From the NCBI RefSeq assembly GCF_016863295.1, contig NZ_BOOP01000046.1, forward strand, positions 1 through 64,000: 64,000 nucleotides of DNA, read 5' to 3'. Below, piece after piece: positions 9,733 through 18,323 of the stretch (positions are counted from its first letter, which is position 1; every line of letters starts with the position of its first letter). A program made the translations under genes and the position numbers. Under the pieces are notes generated by a model. It did not search any database and had not been told where the DNA came from. It worked only from the letters and a program-made list of their open reading frames with translations. This DNA comes from Planotetraspora phitsanulokensis. GTDB lineage: Bacteria > Actinomycetota > Actinomycetes > Streptosporangiales > Streptosporangiaceae.

Positions 9733-9738
9733 TAAGGT
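9733..9738 (+). promoter_or_regulatory. -10-like hexamer TAAGGT of a leaderless start
   Basis: TAAGGT ends 7 nt before GTG 9746. The same hexamer and spacing precede the starts at 27949 and 60123 on the other strand. No clear -35 was found. Confidence 0.5.
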
Positions 9739-9745
9739 ACCTGAC

Positions 9746-10372
9746 GTGATCGTCAAGTCCGAGCCCCCGGCCACGGGGCGCGGACGCCGTACGCGGACGG
9801 CCCTCGTCAGGGCGGGCCGGGAGGCGTTCGAGGAGCATCCGTACGACACCGTGCGGGTGGACGACGTGTGCACGCGGGCGGGCGTCTCGCACGGCACCTT
9901 CTACACCTACTTCGATTCCAAGGAAGCCCTGTTCCGCGAGGTCGCGGAGGCGGTCGTCGGCGAGATGTTCGCGGCGAGCGCCGTCGGGGCGGCCGCCTCC
10001 GGCGATCCGTACGCCAGGGTCGAGGCCGGCAACCGGCTCTACCTGCGAGCGTGGGCGGACAACTCGCGCCTGATGCGCATGCTGGAGCAGGCCGCGATGG
10101 CCGACGAGAGCTTCCGCGGCCTGTTGCTGGAGCTGCGAGAGGTGTTCGTGCGGCGCGGCGCCGAGGGGCTGCGGCGCCTCCAGGAGGAGGGGCTGGCCGA
10201 CCCCTCGCTCGACCCGCGGCTGACGGCCGTCATGCTGGGCGGGATGGTCGAGCACTTCGCCCACGTGTGGCTGGATCTCGGGGAATCGTGCGACGAGGAG
10301 ACGGCGGTGGACATGTTGACGACGTTGTGGGCCAGAGCGATCCGACTCGGGGAGGGGCAGGTGCCCCGATGA
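9746..10372 (+). CDS. TetR family transcriptional regulator
   Basis: This 208-residue repressor has the TetR N-terminal helix-turn-helix, with DDVCTRAGVSHGTFYTYFDSKEALF as the recognition region at about residues 37-60. The C-terminal ligand domain is unspecific. Its TGA overlaps the ATG of the carboxylase beta gene (ATGA at 10369-10372), so the regulator is the first gene of the carboxylase operon and probably autoregulates it. An acyl-CoA ligand is a fair guess from context but unproven. Confidence 0.9.
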   Translation: MIVKSEPPATGRGRRTRTALVRAGREAFEEHPYDTVRVDDVCTRAGVSHGTFYTYFDSKEALFREVAEAVVGEMFAASAVGAAASGDPYARVEAGNRLYLRAWADNSRLMRMLEQAAMADESFRGLLLELREVFVRRGAEGLRRLQEEGLADPSLDPRLTAVMLGGMVEHFAHVWLDLGESCDEETAVDMLTTLWARAIRLGEGQVPR

Positions 10373-11961
10373 CCGTCGTCAGCCGGCTGGACGTCTCCGG
10401 CCCCGAGTACGGCTCCCGCCGCGCGGCCATGCTGGCCAAGCTCGCCGACCTGGACGCCGAGCACGCCAAGGCCGTGGCCGGCGGCGGGCCGAAGTACGTC
10501 GACCGGCACAGGGACCGGGGGAAGCTGCTCGCGCGGGAGCGGATCGAGTTGCTCGTCGACCCCGACTCCCCCTTCCTCGAACTGTCCCCCCTCGCGGCCT
10601 GGGGCAGCGACTTCCCCGTGGGCGCGAGCGTGGTGACCGGGATCGGCGTCATCGAGGGCGTCGAGTGTGTGATCACCGCCAACGACCCGACGGTCCGGGG
10701 CGGCTCCTCCAACCCGTGGACCCTCCGCAAGACCCTGCGGGCCGCGGACATCGCCCTGCAGAACCGCATGCCGTTCGTCAACCTGGTGGAGTCGGGAGGA
10801 GCCGACCTTCCGACGCAGAAGGAGATCTTCATCCCCGGCGGCCGGATATTTCGTGATCTGACCAGGCTGTCGGCGGCCGGGATCCCCACCATCGCACTGG
10901 TCTTCGGCAACTCCACGGCCGGCGGGGCGTACGTCCCCGGCATGAGCGACTACGTCGTGATGGTCAGGGAGCAGGCCAAGGTCTTCCTGGGCGGGCCGCC
11001 CCTGGTGAAGATGGCGACCGGCGAGGAGTCCGACGACGAGTCACTCGGCGGAGCCGAGATGCACGCGCGCACCTCCGGCCTGGCCGACTATCTCGCGGCC
11101 GACGAGCACGACGCCCTCCGCCTGGGCCGCCAGATCGTCCGCCGGCTCGGCCGGCGCAAGGCCGGGCCGCCTCCCGGCACCGCGGCCGTGCCCCTCTTCG
11201 ACGAGGACGAGCTGCTGGGGATCGTCCCCGAGGACCTGAAGATCCCGTTCGACCCGCGCGAGGTCATCGCCCGGGTGGTGGACGGCAGCGACTTCGACGA
11301 GTTCAAGCCGCTCTACGGTGCGAGCCTGGTGACCGGATGGGCGTCGGTGCACGGGCACCCGGTCGGGATCCTCGCCAACGCGCGCGGCGTCCTGTTCGGC
11401 GAGGAGGCGCAGAAGGCGGCGCAGTTCATCCAGCTCGCGAACCAGTCGCGCACTCCCCTGGTGTTCCTGCAGAACACGACGGGCTACATGGTCGGCAGGG
11501 ACTACGAGCAGGGCGGCATCATCAAGCACGGCGCGATGATGATCAACGCGGTGTCCAACTCGACCGTGCCGCACATCACGATCGTCATGGGCGCCTCCTA
11601 CGGCGCGGGCAACTACGGGATGTGCGGGCGGGCCTACGATCCCCGCTTCCTGTTCTCGTGGCCTAGCGCCAAGTCGGCCGTCATGGGCCCGGCGCAGCTG
11701 GCCGGCGTCCTGTCGATCGTGGGGCGGGCCGCCGCGGAGGCGCGCGGCCAGGCCTACGACGAGGAGGCCGACGCGGCGATGCGGCAGATGGTGGAGGCGC
11801 AGATCGAGGCCGAGTCGCTGCCGTTCTTCCTGTCCGGCAGGCTCTACGACGACGGCGTGATCGACCCCCGCGACACCAGGACCGTGCTCGGGATCTGTCT
11901 GTCCGCGGTCGGCAACGCGCCCGCCGCCGAACCCGCCGGCTACGGCGTCTTCCGGATGTGA
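10369..11961 (+). CDS. Acyl-CoA carboxylase carboxyltransferase (beta) subunit
   Basis: This 530-residue protein is the carboxyltransferase of a biotin-dependent acyl-CoA carboxylase of the methylcrotonyl/propionyl/geranyl-CoA group. It transfers the carboxyl group from biotin to acyl-CoA. The two crotonase-fold halves carry [15 protein letters not shown] (~180) and GASYGAGNYGMCGRAY (~407), the oxyanion loops. Length fits MCC beta. A GGGGAGGGG site precedes ATG 10369. The partner biotin carboxylase follows 13 nt later. Acyl specificity cannot be fixed by eye; the AtuA-type neighbour suggests a branched or terpenoid acyl-CoA. Confidence 0.92.
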   Translation: MTVVSRLDVSGPEYGSRRAAMLAKLADLDAEHAKAVAGGGPKYVDRHRDRGKLLARERIELLVDPDSPFLELSPLAAWGSDFPVGASVVTGIGVIEGVECVITANDPTVRGGSSNPWTLRKTLRAADIALQNRMPFVNLVESGGADLPTQKEIFIPGGRIFRDLTRLSAAGIPTIALVFGNSTAGGAYVPGMSDYVVMVREQAKVFLGGPPLVKMATGEESDDESLGGAEMHARTSGLADYLAADEHDALRLGRQIVRRLGRRKAGPPPGTAAVPLFDEDELLGIVPEDLKIPFDPREVIARVVDGSDFDEFKPLYGASLVTGWASVHGHPVGILANARGVLFGEEAQKAAQFIQLANQSRTPLVFLQNTTGYMVGRDYEQGGIIKHGAMMINAVSNSTVPHITIVMGASYGAGNYGMCGRAYDPRFLFSWPSAKSAVMGPAQLAGVLSIVGRAAAEARGQAYDEEADAAMRQMVEAQIEAESLPFFLSGRLYDDGVIDPRDTRTVLGICLSAVGNAPAAEPAGYGVFRM

Positions 11962-11974
11962 AGGGGTGGTGGGG

Positions 11975-14203
11975 ATGATCCGGCGACTGCTGGTGGCCAA
12001 CCGGGGAGAGATCGCTCGCCGGGTCTTCAGGACCTGTCGCGAGCTGGGCGTGGAGACCGTCGCGGTCTACTCCGACGCCGACGCGTCCGCGGCGCACGTG
12101 GCCGAGGCCGACCACGCCGTACGGCTGGGCGACCCGCGGGCGTACCTGGATCCGGAGCGGATCGTCGAGGCCGCCCGGCTGTCGGGGGCCGACGCGGTCC
12201 ACCCCGGCTACGGCTTCCTGTCGGAGAACGCGTCGTTCGCCCGGGCCGTGCTGGACGCGGGCCTGACGTGGGTCGGGCCCGCCCCCGAGGCCATCGCCGC
12301 GATGGGGTCCAAGATCGAGGCCAAGGCGATGATGATCGAGGCCGGGGTCCCGGTGCTCAACGGCGTCGCCGTCACGCCGGACGCGCTTCCCCCGCTCGAC
12401 CTCCCCGTGCTCGTGAAGGCCTCGGCGGGAGGCGGCGGGCGGGGCATGCGCGTCGTCCGTGACGCGGGCGAGCTGGCCGCCGCCGTCGTGTCGGCCCAGC
12501 GGGAGGCGCTGTCGGCATTCGGGGACGGCACCGTGTTCGCCGAGCCGCTCCTCGAGGGCGCCCGGCACATCGAGGTGCAGATCCTCGCCGACTCCCACGG
12601 CACGGTCTGGGCGCTGGGCGAGCGGGAGTGCTCGATCCAGCGCCGCCACCAGAAGGTCGTGGAGGAGGCGCCCTCCCCCGCCGTCTCCCCCGAGCTGCGC
12701 CGGGAGCTGTGCGACGCGGCCGTCCGGGCCGCGAAGGCGATCGGCTATGTGGGAGCGGGAACGGTGGAGTTCCTGCTCGGGGAGAACGGCTTCTTCTTCC
12801 TGGAGATGAACACCCGGCTCCAGGTGGAGCACCCGGTGACCGAGTGCGTGTACGGGGTGGACCTCGTCCGGCTCCAGCTGGAGATCGCGGAGGGCGCCCA
12901 GCTGGCGGGGCTGCCGCCGAGCCCGGTGGGTCACGCCATCGAGGTCCGTCTCTACGCGGAGGACCCGGCGCGCGGCTGGCTCCCGCAGAGCGGCGTGCTG
13001 CACCGGTTCGAGGTCCCGGACGTGGACGCCGAGTTCCGGCTGGGCGGAAGGCTCCGGCTCGACTCGGGCGTTGTGGCCGGCGACGAGGTCGGCGTCCACT
13101 ACGACCCCATGCTCGCCAAGATCATCTCCTACGGAGAGACCCGCGCGGAGGCCGCGCGGAGGCTCGCGTCCACGCTCGCCCGGACGAAGATCCACGGACT
13201 CACGACGAACCGCGACCTGCTCGTCTCGGTGCTCCGGCATCCCGACTTCCTGTCGGGGGCCCTCGACACCGGCTTCCTCGACCGGCACGAGGTGAGCGCT
13301 CCGCTCGCGGGCGCGGAGGCCGTGCGGATCTCGGGACTCGCCGCGGCGCTCGCCCGGTCCTGGGGCAACCGTTCCTCCGCGCGGGTTCTGGGCGGCCTGC
13401 CCAGCGGCTGGCGCAACGTCGTCTCCCAGCCCCAGCGCACCGCCTTCCGGACCGAGGGCGGCGACACGCTCGAGGTCGCCTACCGGCTCACCCGCGACGG
13501 CCTCGCGGCGGAGGGCTTCGACGGCGTCACGCTGGTGTCAGCGGCCCCCGGCCGAGTGGTGTTCGAGACGGGCGGGCTCCGGCAGACGTTCGACGTCGCC
13601 GTCTACCCGGGCCTCGTGCACGTCGACTCCCACCTCGGTCCCGTACGGCTTGAGCCGGTCGAGAGGCTGCCCGAGCCGGTCGAGCGGGTGGTGCCCGGCT
13701 CGCTGCTGGCCCCGATGCCGGGCACGGTGCTGCGGGTGGAGGTCGGCCCGGGCGACACGGTGACCGCCGGGCAGCCGGTGATCGTGCTCGAGGCCATGAA
13801 GATGGAACATCGGATCGTGTCCTCAGCCTCCGGAACGGTCTCCGCCCTGAACGTCACGCCCGGCCGGCAGGTCGAGGCGGGAGCCGTACTCGCCGTGATC
13901 GAGGAGGCGGCGGAACCGGCGAAACCCGCGGACCCGGCAGACCCGACGGCGGACCCGGCGGCAGACCCGGCGCCCGTCGAACCGGCGCCCGTCGAACCAG
14001 CCCCCGCCGAACCGGTGGCCGTCGAACCGGTGGCCGTCGATCCCGGGCCTCCAGACGCCGTGCCCCCGGACGCCGTGTCTCCGGACGCCGCACCCCCGGA
14101 TGCCCTGCCTCCGGACGCCCTGCCTCCGGACGCCGCGACGCCAGGTGCCGCGCCCGCGGCGACGGCGGTGACGGAACTGACGGAACCGACCGGGGAGCAG
14201 TGA
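11975..14203 (+). CDS. Biotin carboxylase / biotin carboxyl carrier (alpha) subunit with an extended C-terminal tail
   Basis: This 742-residue protein carboxylates its own biotin with ATP and bicarbonate. It begins with LLVANRGEIARRV, the ATP-grasp loop KASAGGGGRGM lies near residue 148, and EMNTRLQVEHPVTE near 276. The biotinyl motif EAMKMEH places the biotinylated lysine at residue 609. Unusually, about 98 residues of low-complexity Pro/Ala/Asp/Glu sequence follow the biotinyl domain (PVEPA, then PPDA-type repeats), whereas the lysine normally sits ~35 residues from the end. ATG 11975 is preferred to GTG 11966 because AAGGGG lies upstream. The TGA overlaps the next ATG. Confidence 0.92.
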   Translation: MIRRLLVANRGEIARRVFRTCRELGVETVAVYSDADASAAHVAEADHAVRLGDPRAYLDPERIVEAARLSGADAVHPGYGFLSENASFARAVLDAGLTWVGPAPEAIAAMGSKIEAKAMMIEAGVPVLNGVAVTPDALPPLDLPVLVKASAGGGGRGMRVVRDAGELAAAVVSAQREALSAFGDGTVFAEPLLEGARHIEVQILADSHGTVWALGERECSIQRRHQKVVEEAPSPAVSPELRRELCDAAVRAAKAIGYVGAGTVEFLLGENGFFFLEMNTRLQVEHPVTECVYGVDLVRLQLEIAEGAQLAGLPPSPVGHAIEVRLYAEDPARGWLPQSGVLHRFEVPDVDAEFRLGGRLRLDSGVVAGDEVGVHYDPMLAKIISYGETRAEAARRLASTLARTKIHGLTTNRDLLVSVLRHPDFLSGALDTGFLDRHEVSAPLAGAEAVRISGLAAALARSWGNRSSARVLGGLPSGWRNVVSQPQRTAFRTEGGDTLEVAYRLTRDGLAAEGFDGVTLVSAAPGRVVFETGGLRQTFDVAVYPGLVHVDSHLGPVRLEPVERLPEPVERVVPGSLLAPMPGTVLRVEVGPGDTVTAGQPVIVLEAMKMEHRIVSSASGTVSALNVTPGRQVEAGAVLAVIEEAAEPAKPADPADPTADPAADPAPVEPAPVEPAPAEPVAVEPVAVDPGPPDAVPPDAVSPDAAPPDALPPDALPPDAATPGAAPAATAVTELTEPTGEQ
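13909..14200 (+). repeat. Coding low-complexity repeat in the biotin carboxylase tail
   Basis: This segment encodes short tandem motifs: EPA/DPA units, then PVEPA and VAVEP pairs, then several PPDA(V/L/A) units encoded by near-identical 15-base blocks (for example CCTCCGGACGCCCTG repeated around 14106-14135). It is in frame throughout. It looks like a flexible linker that grew by slippage. Confidence 0.8.
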
Positions 14204-14970
14204 TGGAGGCACTCGTACGCCGTGAGGAGGCGGGCGGCGTGGCCACGATCACGCTCGACTCGCCGCACAACCGCAACGCGCTGTCGTCCCGGCTTCTGGC
14301 GGAACTCGACGACGCGCTGACCTGGGCGATCAGTGAGCCGGGCGTACGCGTCGCGGTCCTCACGGGAGCCGGGCCCGTGTTCTGCTCCGGCGCCGACCTG
14401 AAGGAGCAGCGCGGGAGCGCGCCGGTCACGACGTCGTTCCCCGAGATCATGAGCCTGATCTGGGAGAGCCCCAAGCCGGTCGTCTGCCGCCTCAACGGCA
14501 CGGCCCGCGCGGGCGGGCTCGGCCTCGTGGCCGCGTGCGACTTCGCGATCGCCCCGGAGACGGCGTCGTTCGCGTTCAGCGAGGTGCGGCTGGGCGTGGT
14601 GCCGGCGATGATCTCGGTGACCACCCTGCGCAGGCTCGATCCGCGCGCCGCCGCGGAGTACTTCATGACGGGCGAGGTCTTCACCGCCGCCCGCGCGGCC
14701 GAGATCGGCCTGCTCACGCGCGCCGTGCCGGAGGAGGATCTCGACGTCACGGTGGCGCACTACACGGACATGCTGCTGCGCGGCGCGCCCGAGGCGCTGG
14801 CCATCACCAAGCGGCTCGTCCGGGAGGTGCCGGCGATGCCCGTCGACGAGGGGTTCCGCCGGATGGCCGAGCTGTCGGCGCAGCGGTTCACCTCCGAGGA
14901 GGGGCAGGAGGGCATCCGCGCGTTCATGGAGAAGCGGCCCGCCTCCTGGGTGCCGGACGGCCGGGCGTGA
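14203..14970 (+). CDS. Enoyl-CoA hydratase/isomerase family protein
   Basis: This 255-residue crotonase-fold protein has the oxyanion-hole segments CSGADLKE (~64) and GTARAGGLGLVAACD (~102). The region that usually carries the catalytic Glu reads FSEVRLGVVPAMIS, so one Glu is kept. It would hydrate an unsaturated acyl-CoA made by the preceding carboxylase. It is the only hydratase gene in the window and may also serve the second carboxylase cluster at 36.6-42 kb. Start and stop both overlap neighbours (TGATG at 14201-14205 and GTGA at 14967-14970). Confidence 0.88.
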   Translation: MEALVRREEAGGVATITLDSPHNRNALSSRLLAELDDALTWAISEPGVRVAVLTGAGPVFCSGADLKEQRGSAPVTTSFPEIMSLIWESPKPVVCRLNGTARAGGLGLVAACDFAIAPETASFAFSEVRLGVVPAMISVTTLRRLDPRAAAEYFMTGEVFTAARAAEIGLLTRAVPEEDLDVTVAHYTDMLLRGAPEALAITKRLVREVPAMPVDEGFRRMAELSAQRFTSEEGQEGIRAFMEKRPASWVPDGRA

Positions 14971-16697
14971 CGTTGCGCATCGCCAACTGCAGCGGCTTCT
15001 ACGGCGACCGCTTGTCGGCCGCGCGGGAGATGGTCGAGGGCGGCCCGATCGACGTGCTCACCGGCGACTGGCTGGCCGAGCTGACCATGATGATCCTCGC
15101 GGGCAACCGGCTGAAGGGCCGTCCGGGCTACGCCCGGACCTTCCTCACCCAGATGGAGCAGGTCCTCGGCACCTGCCTCGACCGGGGCATCAAGATCGTC
15201 TCGAACGCGGGCGGCCTCGATCCGCAGGCCTGCGCCGAGGCCGTCTCCGAGCTCGCCGCCCGCCTGGGCCTGACCGCGTCCGTCGCCCATGTGACCGGCG
15301 ACGACCTCATGCCGCTCGGCGGGCCGGTGGTGAACGCCGTCACGGGCGAGACCCTCACGGCCACGCCCATCACGGCCAACGCCTACCTCGGCGGGCGGCC
15401 CGTCGCGGTGGCTCTCGAGCACGGAGCCGACGTCGTCGTCACCGGGCGCGTGACCGACGCCGCCCTGGTGACCGGGCCCGGCATGTGGTGGTACGGCTGG
15501 GGCCCCGGCGACCTCGACGCACTGGCCGGGTCGGTGGTCGCGGGGCACATCATCGAGTGCGGCTGCCAGGCCACCGGCGGCAACTACGCGTTCTTCGGCG
15601 AGGTGCCCGACCTGGCGCACTGCGGCTTCCCGATCGCCGAGTTGCGGGCCGACGGATCCAGCGTGATCACCAAGCATCCCGGCACGGGCGGCCTGGTGTC
15701 GGTGGGGACCGTGACCGCCCAGCTGCTCTACGAGATCGGCTCGCCGCGGTACCTCGGGCCGGACGCGACGGCCCGGTTCGACACGATCCGGCTGGAGCAG
15801 GAGGGCCCCGACCGCGTGCTCGTTTCGGGCGTGCGCGGAGAGGCCCCGCCCGCCACGCTGAAGGTCGCGGTCAACCACCTCGGCGGCTACCGCAACACGA
15901 TGACGCTCGTGCTCACCGGGCTCGACATCGAGGAGAAGGCGCGCGTCGCGCAGGAGGCCGTCTGGGCCCGCGTGCCCAAGGAGTCGTTCGACGAGGTCCA
16001 CGTCGAGCTGACCCCGATGCTCCCACCGGCCGGCGGCGCGGGCACCGCCCTGCTGCGCCTTACCGTGATGGACGCCGACAAGGCGAAGGCCGGGCGGGCG
16101 TTCTCCTCCGCTGTCGTCGAGACCGGGCTGGCGGGCTATCCGGGCTTCTACGGCCTCACTCCCCCCGGCGACGCCTCGCCGTACGGCGTCTTCACGCCGT
16201 CGTCGGTCGACGCGCGGGCCGTGCGCGCGGTGGTGACCGTGGGCGGCACCCGGATCGAGGTGCCCCACGTGGCGCCGCCGGAGGGCGCCCCCGAACCAGA
16301 GCCCGCGACGCACGGTCCGGACGGCGCGGGGGGCTCGCCCGCGGGCGGCCCGGTCCGGCCGCTCGGGACGGTGGCCGGGGCCCGCTCCGGCGACAAGGGC
16401 GGCGACGCCAACCTCGGCGTCTGGGTGCGTACGGCGGAGCAGTACGCGTGGCTGAGCGCCTTCCTCACGGCGGACAGGCTGAGGGAGCTGCTGCCGGAGA
16501 CCGAGGGCCTGGCGATCGAGCGGTTCGCGCTGCCGAACCTGTTCGCGCTCAACTTCGTGGTGCGGGGTCTGCTGGGACGCGGCGTCGCGGCCAGCCCCCT
16601 GCTCGACGCCCAGGCGAAGGCGCTGGGTGAACGGCTGCGAGCCGTCCCCGTCCCCATTCCCCTGTTTGCCGACGCCCTCGAAAACGACATTTCCTGA
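14967..16697 (+). CDS. AtuA-family (DUF1446) acyclic terpene utilisation-like protein
   Basis: This 576-residue protein starts at GTG 14967 inside the hydratase stop. It opens with LRIANCSGFYGDRLSAA, continues with the Gly-rich DUF1446 core (LDPQACAEAV, GDDLMP, GRVTDAALVTGP, IECGCQATGGNYAFF) and ends with a separate domain beginning ARSGDKGGDANLGVWV, the AtuA C-terminal module. In Pseudomonas, AtuA is needed for citronellol/geraniol catabolism, but its reaction is not established. Here it closes a TetR-carboxylase-hydratase operon, suggesting breakdown of a branched acyl-CoA. Confidence 0.88.
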   Translation: MTLRIANCSGFYGDRLSAAREMVEGGPIDVLTGDWLAELTMMILAGNRLKGRPGYARTFLTQMEQVLGTCLDRGIKIVSNAGGLDPQACAEAVSELAARLGLTASVAHVTGDDLMPLGGPVVNAVTGETLTATPITANAYLGGRPVAVALEHGADVVVTGRVTDAALVTGPGMWWYGWGPGDLDALAGSVVAGHIIECGCQATGGNYAFFGEVPDLAHCGFPIAELRADGSSVITKHPGTGGLVSVGTVTAQLLYEIGSPRYLGPDATARFDTIRLEQEGPDRVLVSGVRGEAPPATLKVAVNHLGGYRNTMTLVLTGLDIEEKARVAQEAVWARVPKESFDEVHVELTPMLPPAGGAGTALLRLTVMDADKAKAGRAFSSAVVETGLAGYPGFYGLTPPGDASPYGVFTPSSVDARAVRAVVTVGGTRIEVPHVAPPEGAPEPEPATHGPDGAGGSPAGGPVRPLGTVAGARSGDKGGDANLGVWVRTAEQYAWLSAFLTADRLRELLPETEGLAIERFALPNLFALNFVVRGLLGRGVAASPLLDAQAKALGERLRAVPVPIPLFADALENDIS

Positions 16698-16732
16698 AAT
16701 AGCGGAGCAGGAAGATCGGGACTCGTCCTACT

Positions 16733-16747
16733 ATTGCGCGCAATTGC
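16733..16747. promoter_or_regulatory. Overlapping palindromes upstream of the XRE module
   Basis: ATTGCGCGCAAT (16733-16744) overlaps GCAATTGC (16740-16747). The GCAATTGC core recurs at 17993-18000 upstream of the third gene of this module and inside the regulator's own 5' region (around 17159-17166). This suggests a shared operator, not proven. Confidence 0.4.
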
Positions 16748-16779
16748 ACTTCTTGGCGCTCACATGCGGGGGTACTGCC

Positions 16780-16986
16780 ATGCGACTGCGGTTTCTCGGT
16801 TCCACCTCGGAGTCCGGGGCGTGCCCGTCGCTGTACGAGACCGACCGGGGCACGATCGTCGTCCAGGGCCTGGAGCTGGTCGACCACGACGCCCGGGGCG
16901 ACCTGCTCCACGTGCTCGACGGCGAGACGGCCGTCGAGGTCCCGCGCGAGCTCCTGGTCGAGATCGCCCGGCGCGTGCTCGGCTGA
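16780..16986 (+). CDS. Small hypothetical protein of the XRE regulatory module
   Basis: This 68-residue acidic protein starts MRLRFLGSTSESGACPSLY and contains ETDRGTIVVQGLELVD. I recall similar short proteins encoded next to XRE regulators in streptomycetes, in the same manner as DUF397 proteins, but I do not know a function. ATG 16780 is taken because the conserved-looking part begins there; no good ribosome binding site is visible. Its stop codon lies inside the first unit of the 12-bp tandem repeat. Confidence 0.7.
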   Translation: MRLRFLGSTSESGACPSLYETDRGTIVVQGLELVDHDARGDLLHVLDGETAVEVPRELLVEIARRVLG

Positions 16987-17041
16987 TCACGAGGCCGATC
17001 ACGAGGCCGGTCACAAGGCCGATCACAACGCTGATCACGAA
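16982..17041 (+). repeat. Five tandem 12-bp repeats (consensus GCCGATCACGAG)
   Basis: Units start at 16982, 16994, 17006, 17018 and 17030: GCTGATCACGAG, GCCGATCACGAG, GCCGGTCACAAG, GCCGATCACAAC and GCTGATCACGAA. The spacing is exact, about one helical turn each. The array fills most of the gap between a small gene and the XRE regulator gene, so it could be an iterated operator. Confidence 0.85.
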
Positions 17042-17111
17042 TAGGGACTTCCCTATGGCTTGATTCTCCGGACCGGGTCTACTTTTGAGCGCACCACGGC
17101 CGGAGGTAGGA

Positions 17112-17987
17112 GTGAGCGGTTTCCAGCAAGCCCGCATCGACCTGGGGGTCCGGCTGCGGCAATTGCGCGAGGCCGCCCACCTGTCGGGGAAGGATCTGGC
17201 CGAGCGCCTGGGGTGGCAGCCGTCCAAGGTCTCCCGCATCGAGAACGCCCGGCAGACCGCCACGGAGGACGACGTGGTCGTCTGGGCCCAGGCCGTCCAG
17301 GCCGGGCACGAGACGTTCGACGGCCTGATCGAGCAGGCCGTGGGGCTGCAGGCCCGCCACGACACCTGGCGGCAGCGGCACAGGTCCGGACTCGCCGCCC
17401 TCCAGGAGGACGTCCGGGACCTGGAGTCCCGCACCCGGCTGTTGCGCGCGTTCGAGCCCGGCCTGGTGATCGGGCTCCTGCAGACGGCCGAGTACGCCAG
17501 GCACATCTTCAGCAAGGTCCGCCGTCTCCACGACTCGACCGACGACATCGACGCCGCCATCCGGGTCAGGATGCAGCGGCAGGAGATCCTCTACGACCCC
17601 GACCGCCGCTTCCGCTTCGTCATGCCGGAGTCGGTGCTGCGCTACCGCCTGGCGCCACGCGACGTGATGCGCGGCCAGCTCGACCGGCTGCTCGCGGTCA
17701 CGACCCTGCCGAACGTCGAGTTCGGGATCATCCCGTTCGAGGCGGACCTGCCGTCCGCGCTCGTCAACTCGTTCTACATCTACAACGACGGCCCCGTAGG
17801 CGTGCCGACGCGGACCAAGGACCTGCTCCTGCGCGACCCGGACGACGTCGCGTTCTACGCCGAGGCGTTCGAGGAGCTCTGCGCGGCGGCGTCCTACCAC
17901 GAGGCGGCCAGGGCGATCATCGTCGGCGTCGTCGACGAAGGGCTGGCGCGGGCCCCGGAGCGGGTGCGGGAACAATCACCGGGCTGA
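17112..17987 (+). CDS. XRE-family regulator with DUF5753-like C-terminal domain
   Basis: This 291-residue protein has an N-terminal helix-turn-helix (LRQLREAAHLSGKDLAERLGWQPSKVSRIEN) and a long C-terminal domain with FEPGLVIGLLQTAEYAR and VEFGIIPFEADL, hallmarks of DUF5753. Such regulators are numerous in actinomycetes and usually pair with a small acidic protein gene. GTG 17112 has GGAGGTAGGA immediately upstream; TTG 17085 would add 9 residues. The upstream 12-bp repeats and the flanking small genes suggest a self-contained regulatory module. Confidence 0.92.
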   Translation: MSGFQQARIDLGVRLRQLREAAHLSGKDLAERLGWQPSKVSRIENARQTATEDDVVVWAQAVQAGHETFDGLIEQAVGLQARHDTWRQRHRSGLAALQEDVRDLESRTRLLRAFEPGLVIGLLQTAEYARHIFSKVRRLHDSTDDIDAAIRVRMQRQEILYDPDRRFRFVMPESVLRYRLAPRDVMRGQLDRLLAVTTLPNVEFGIIPFEADLPSALVNSFYIYNDGPVGVPTRTKDLLLRDPDDVAFYAEAFEELCAAASYHEAARAIIVGVVDEGLARAPERVREQSPG

Positions 17988-18057
17988 TCGTGGCAATTGC
18001 TTGATGGCCGCTCTCGGGCCGTGCAATCCTGTCTCCCTGAACGGGAGGTGACGGGCG

Positions 18058-18315
18058 ATGGTCGACACGATGTCCGGCATTCAGGAGTTCGCCGTCGCCG
18101 CTCGCCGGCACATCGACCTGTCGGTCCGCGTCATGGTCGGCACGCCTCCCCGGGTCGAGGTCCGCAACCGCTTCAGCGACACTCTGCGCGAGACGGTGAC
18201 CTGCTCCGAAGAGGGCGCCTTCGTCACCTCGTGGGGGTACCGGCTGGGGACCGTGGACGACGTCCCGGACGCCGCCGCCCGGCTGGCCTACCTCATGGCC
18301 GCCCTGCCCGCCTAG
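18058..18315 (+). CDS. Small hypothetical protein downstream of the XRE regulator
   Basis: This 85-residue protein has no motif I recognise. It reads as a compact beta-rich fold (VRVMVGTPPRVEVRNRF, VTCSEEGAFVTSWGYRLG) with an alpha-helical end. A GGGAGGTGA ribosome binding site lies about 10 nt upstream of ATG 18058. It has its own upstream region with the GCAATTGC palindrome and a possible promoter, so it may be a third member of the XRE module. Confidence 0.75.
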   Translation: MVDTMSGIQEFAVAARRHIDLSVRVMVGTPPRVEVRNRFSDTLRETVTCSEEGAFVTSWGYRLGTVDDVPDAAARLAYLMAALPA

Positions 18316-18323
18316 CCGTCACC

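Noticed and set aside
16982-17041. The 12-bp tandem array as a CRISPR
   Set aside because: Units are contiguous without spacers, and no cas gene is present.
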